This document shows, piece by piece, positions 61,399 through 64,000 of a stretch of 64,000 nucleotides of DNA. The position numbers were made by a program, and so were the translations under genes. This DNA is from Paenibacillus harenae (GTDB lineage: Bacteria > Bacillota > Bacilli > Paenibacillales > Paenibacillaceae). The notes under the pieces were generated by a model. It did not search any database, was not told where the DNA came from, and worked only from the letters and a program-made list of their open reading frames with translations. Position 1 is the first letter of the stretch. Each line of letters starts with the position of its first letter. Location: assembly GCF_030812415.1 (NCBI RefSeq), contig NZ_JAUSST010000007.1:326648-390647 (forward strand), read 5' to 3'.

Positions 61399-63021
61399 TT
61401 ACTGCCGCTCCCGGATTAAGTCCAAAATGTAGTCTTTCATATCCACCATCCGCAGTTTATCCGGTTTATGATTCGTGCCCGCAACAATTAGCGGCACTAA
61501 CGAAACATTCGCATTCATCGCGCCATGCCCGGCGCCTCCTGTATGCTCCGGGGAGCTCCCTCCCGTCAACTCATAGCCTTCCTTCGTCGTTACAACGAAA
61601 AATTGCCCTTTGTGCGAATGCAGTGCGCCCGATAGTCGTTGCAAACCATCCGGAAACTGGCCGTAACTCAAGCGACTTCGTTTCTGATCGACCCCCATCC
61701 CCATAACGGAGGCATCGCCTTCCCAGGTCCAACTTTGACCGTATTCATCCTTCCATCGTCCTCCGGCGCGATACGACAAAGAGCGTCCCGTCCCCCCTTG
61801 GCGAGCCCGTATCCAATCGCCTTCCCTCCAAGCGATGAGATCGATCCTTTTATCATTCATTAATTTGCCTGCTATGTTTGGGAGCGTCTGCTGCGTATGG
61901 AGTTTATATACGTAAGCCATCGTCTCGTTGACCGCTAAGACAATCTCCGTATCCCCGGTAATGTCAGCTCCAGGCTTCTGAATCCGATAATCCTTCAGCA
62001 GCTTGGTAAGGTCTACGATCGGATCCTGGTCTTTCGGCAAAATATCGCTCATTCCGCTATCGCCGATTACCATAATGACGACTTCCTGTATCGCTTTCTC
62101 TGTTGAACCGAAGGCTTGCAATAGCCTCTGCAACTGATTATCCAGCTTAATCACGCCATCCATATCGTCCGGTCCACGGCGATGAAGCTTCTGATCCAAA
62201 TCAGGCAAATACACGTACAAAAAATCGGGCAATAATTGATGACGGATCAAATACTCCGTCGTCTGAAGCGCAAATTCGTTCGTGAATCCTAAGCGATCCG
62301 TAATTTGAACGGGAAGCTTCACTTTATCCGCGAGCGGATTGGTGAAAACGCCGAACGATAAGAAATCAGGACCTTTCACCTTAATCGGATCGGGAAGCGA
62401 GATCGGCGTCTTTATCCACTGCGGTATGGACAGCTTATGCGCGGTCGGGCCTCGGTAGATTAAGCCGTTAATAGATCCTGTTGTAATCTTATCCGCCTTA
62501 TCGATTTCTTCATAAATGGTTTTCGCCGTTTGCTTAATATGCTTTCCGTTCAAGTTTACTAGCGTGTCGTCGGCAATCTCCTTAATGCCTTGCTTGATTA
62601 TCTCCATTGGTCCTGTTCCATAATTGACGATGCGATTCTCATCTTCCGAGTACCAGATGAGGCCGGGCAATCCATGTTCATTCGGGTAAGCCCCCGTTAA
62701 CAAAGTGGTATCTATCGTAACCGACATTGTCGGGAACGAGCTGACTACGTTTTTATAATATTGTCCATGATCAATCAAGCTCTTAATAGCCGGCAGCGAT
62801 TTCTCCTTCAAGCCGTGGTCGATCGATTGGTACAAAAGAGAATCAGCTACAAGCAAAATGACTTTTTTGTGCTCTGCCTTTCCGGATTTCTCTTGCTGTC
62901 GAGCCTTAGAGGCAATATGCAGCAAATCCGTCTCTTTAGGATTCGGTTTCGAACAACTGCAAACGAGAAGCGATAGAAGTAAAAGCGCGATCATGCCAAT
63001 TCTAATCTTCAATATTCGCAA
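61399..63021 (-). CDS. Lipoprotein phosphodiesterase/alkaline phosphatase family
   Basis: A 540-residue lipoprotein with basic N terminus and MIALLLLSLLVCSCS (lipobox Cys about residue 22). The catalytic fold is that of alkaline phosphatase-type phosphodiesterases: LLVADSLLYQ (metal Asp), SFPTMSVTIDTTLLTGAYPN (nucleophile Thr), PDLDQKLHRRGPDD, VIGDSGMSDI and SPEHTGGAGHGAMN (metal ligands). It likely splits phosphodiesters outside the cell. The start is TTG at 63021 with CGGAGG 9-10 nt upstream; the longer frame to 63234 would read through tRNA-Leu. Confidence 0.9.
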   Translation of the reverse strand: MRILKIRIGMIALLLLSLLVCSCSKPNPKETDLLHIASKARQQEKSGKAEHKKVILLVADSLLYQSIDHGLKEKSLPAIKSLIDHGQYYKNVVSSFPTMSVTIDTTLLTGAYPNEHGLPGLIWYSEDENRIVNYGTGPMEIIKQGIKEIADDTLVNLNGKHIKQTAKTIYEEIDKADKITTGSINGLIYRGPTAHKLSIPQWIKTPISLPDPIKVKGPDFLSFGVFTNPLADKVKLPVQITDRLGFTNEFALQTTEYLIRHQLLPDFLYVYLPDLDQKLHRRGPDDMDGVIKLDNQLQRLLQAFGSTEKAIQEVVIMVIGDSGMSDILPKDQDPIVDLTKLLKDYRIQKPGADITGDTEIVLAVNETMAYVYKLHTQQTLPNIAGKLMNDKRIDLIAWREGDWIRARQGGTGRSLSYRAGGRWKDEYGQSWTWEGDASVMGMGVDQKRSRLSYGQFPDGLQRLSGALHSHKGQFFVVTTKEGYELTGGSSPEHTGGAGHGAMNANVSLVPLIVAGTNHKPDKLRMVDMKDYILDLIRERQ

Positions 63022-63083
63022 TCGATTTATCCTCCGGTATGTTTTAGTTATAAAATCCCCTAAATAACTAAAAATAAACAGCA

Positions 63084-63108
63084 AAAAACCCTTGATCTCC
63101 AAGGGTTT
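63084..63108 (-). terminator. Terminator of the rRNA-tRNA transcript
   Basis: AAACCCTTG (63086-63094) pairs with CAAGGGTTT (63100-63108); on the minus strand TTTTTTGC follows. It starts 11 nt after tRNA-Leu. Confidence 0.85.
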
Positions 63109-63118
63109 CTTCATAATA

Positions 63119-63201
63119 TGGTGCGCGTAGAGGGACTTGAACCCCCACGGTCGCCCGCCAGATCCTAAGTCTGGTGCGTCTGCCAATTCCGCCATACGCG
63201 C
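63119..63201 (-). tRNA. tRNA-Leu (TAG)
   Basis: Class II tRNA with acceptor GCGCGTA/TACGCGC, anticodon loop CTTAGGA (anticodon TAG), a variable arm GGCGGGCGACC-like, encoded CCA. Confidence 0.95.
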
Positions 63202-63223
63202 GTGGGTGATGCGGTTAAAACTA

Positions 63224-63299
63224 TGGTGAGCCATGAAGGACTCGAACCTTCGACACCCTGATTAAAAGTCAGGTGCTCTACCAACTGAGCTAATGGCTC
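63224..63299 (-). tRNA. tRNA-Lys (TTT)
   Basis: Acceptor GAGCCAT/ATGGCTC, anticodon loop CTTTTAA (anticodon TTT), encoded CCA. Confidence 0.96.
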
Positions 63300-63308
63300 G
63301 TGCTAAAA

Positions 63309-63383
63309 TGGCTGGGGATTCAGGGATCGAACCTGAGAATGACGGAGTCAAAGTCCGTTGCCTTACCGCTTGGCTAATCCCCA
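63309..63383 (-). tRNA. tRNA-Gln (TTG)
   Basis: Acceptor TGGGGAT/ATCCCCA, anticodon loop CTTTGAC (anticodon TTG), encoded CCA. Confidence 0.96.
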
Positions 63384-63392
63384 GCAGCGATA

Positions 63393-63468
63393 TGGTGGAG
63401 GATGACGGGATCGAACCGCCGACCCTCTGCTTGTAAGGCAGATGCTCTCCCAGCTGAGCTAATCCTCC
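63393..63468 (-). tRNA. tRNA-Val (TAC)
   Basis: Acceptor GGAGGAT/ATCCTCC, anticodon loop CTTACAA (anticodon TAC), encoded CCA. Confidence 0.96.
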
Positions 63469-63473
63469 ATGAA

Positions 63474-63548
63474 TGGTGACCCGTAGGGGATTCGAACCCC
63501 TGTTACCTCCGTGAAAGGGAGGTGTCTTAACCCCTTGACCAACGGGCC
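63474..63548 (-). tRNA. tRNA-Glu (TTC)
   Basis: Acceptor GGCCCGT/ACGGGTC (one G-U pair), anticodon loop CTTTCAC (anticodon TTC), encoded CCA. Confidence 0.96.
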
Positions 63549-63593
63549 GTGCTGTGATTGATTGAAGCTTATATTCACTTATGTAAAGTGATC

Positions 63594-63669
63594 TGGAGCT
63601 CTCAACCGGGATCGAACCGGTGACCTCATCCTTACCATGGATGCACTCTACCTACTGAGCTATGAGAGC
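63594..63669 (-). tRNA. tRNA-Thr (GGT)
   Basis: Acceptor GCTCTCA/TGAGAGC, anticodon stem CATCC/GGATG with loop ATGGTAA (anticodon GGT), encoded CCA. Confidence 0.96.
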
Positions 63670-63674
63670 ATGAA

Positions 63675-63750
63675 TGGCTCCCCGAACAGGACTCGAACCT
63701 GTGACAACTCGATTAACAGTCGAGTGCTCTACCAACTGAGCTATCAGGGA
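63675..63750 (-). tRNA. tRNA-Asn (GTT)
   Basis: Acceptor TCCCTGA pairs imperfectly with TCGGGGA (U-G pairs), anticodon loop CTGTTAA (anticodon GTT), T loop GTTCGAGTC, encoded CCA. It is the first tRNA after the 23S gene. Confidence 0.95.
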
Positions 63751-63870
63751 ACATTACAAAGAGGTGCGGTTGAATCTCAAGGCATTGCGCCTTGAAAACT
63801 GGATACGAAAGATTGCCTTGCCGAACTTTAGCTGTTGCTTACAGGTTGTATGGACCATATAAGCGTTTTA

Positions 63871-64000
63871 GGATAAGCCCTCGACCGATTAGTATTCGTC
63901 AGCTGCACACATTGCTGTGCTTCCACCCCGAACCTATCAACCTCGTCGTCTTCAAGGGGTCTTACATACTGGGAAATCTCATCTTGAGGGGGGCTTCACG
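63871..64000 (-). rRNA. 23S rRNA, 3' end (partial)
   Basis: The minus strand reads GAGGTTGATAGGTTCGGGGT, GGAAGCACAGC, GCTGACGAATACTAATCGGT and CGAGGGCTTATCC, the last conserved helix region of bacterial 23S rRNA. The 3' end near 63871 is approximate. The rest of the gene lies beyond the window. Between it and tRNA-Asn (63751-63870) there is no 5S rRNA sequence. Confidence 0.93.

Noticed and set aside
63022..63234. N-terminal extension of the phosphatase-type lipoprotein
   Set aside because: It reads through tRNA-Leu and a terminator; a TTG with a good ribosome site and signal peptide starts at 63021.

Overview
The window looks like chromosome from a spore-forming Firmicute of the Paenibacillaceae (Paenibacillus/Cohnella type). 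The evidence is a GerA/GerC/GerB germinant-receptor operon, a glmS self-cleaving ribozyme, the cdaA-cdaR-glmM-glmS cluster beside sigW/rsiW, two YesN/YesM two-component systems beside Lpl/Mal-type sugar ABC transporters, and Bacillus-like tRNA arrays beside a 23S rRNA gene. No genus is claimed; the assignment rests on recognised families, not on a database search.

Layout. 1-2.8 kb: a sugar isomerase-like TIM barrel and a Gfo/Idh/MocA dehydrogenase (minus), divergent from an XRE-cupin regulator; the shared promoter region carries two copies of a 15-bp palindrome and a cre-like site. 3.3-5.5 kb: an alpha-glucan phosphorylase without the usual N-terminal domain. 6.0-7.4 kb: an HxlR regulator divergent from an NmrA-like oxidoreductase. 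7.5-18.6 kb: a plant-polysaccharide locus (minus): YesN/YesM regulator pair, lipoprotein binding protein, two permeases, GH43-like, GH115-like, rhamnogalacturonan acetylesterase and a broken GH28 gene. 19-23.6 kb: gene debris, a small lipoprotein, and the ger operon. 24-31.4 kb: accessory genes (SDR enzymes, two paralogous AraC regulators, LtrA, an OmpR-like regulator with a degenerate receiver, a flavodoxin-like quinone reductase). 32.1-40.8 kb: a beta-glucuronidase locus with its own ABC transporter and a divergent YesM/YesN pair. 40.9-42 kb: a small lipoprotein, a broken XRE gene and an array of 20-bp repeats that ends 24 nt after the glmS stop codon, as a Tn7-like transposon end would. 42-53.5 kb: core genes glmS (with ribozyme), glmM, cdaR, cdaA, rsiW, sigW, an EamA transporter, an HtrA protease lacking PDZ, and a secreted four-repeat protein. 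53.6-64 kb: ppc with a tandem palindromic leader, two tRNA arrays separated by an iron-ABC ATPase, a large secreted glycosidase-like protein and a lipoprotein of the alkaline-phosphatase fold, then the 3' end of a 23S rRNA gene.

How the genes fit. The two sugar loci share an architecture (binding protein, two permeases, hydrolases, YesMN pair), and both appear to act on uronic-acid-bearing glycans: GH115 enzymes are alpha-glucuronidases, UidA is a beta-glucuronidase, and the GH28/acetylesterase pair points to pectin. The core block joins amino-sugar synthesis (GlmM/GlmS), c-di-AMP synthesis (CdaA/CdaR) and envelope stress (SigW/RsiW).

The most interesting non-coding signals are the Tn7-like end beside glmS, the 40-bp palindromic repeats before ppc, the tandem units carrying copies of a tRNA-Gly 3' end, the palindrome pair at the Gfo/Idh-XRE promoters, and the aspartate-less response regulator. 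All assignments were made by reading; none was checked with a search tool.
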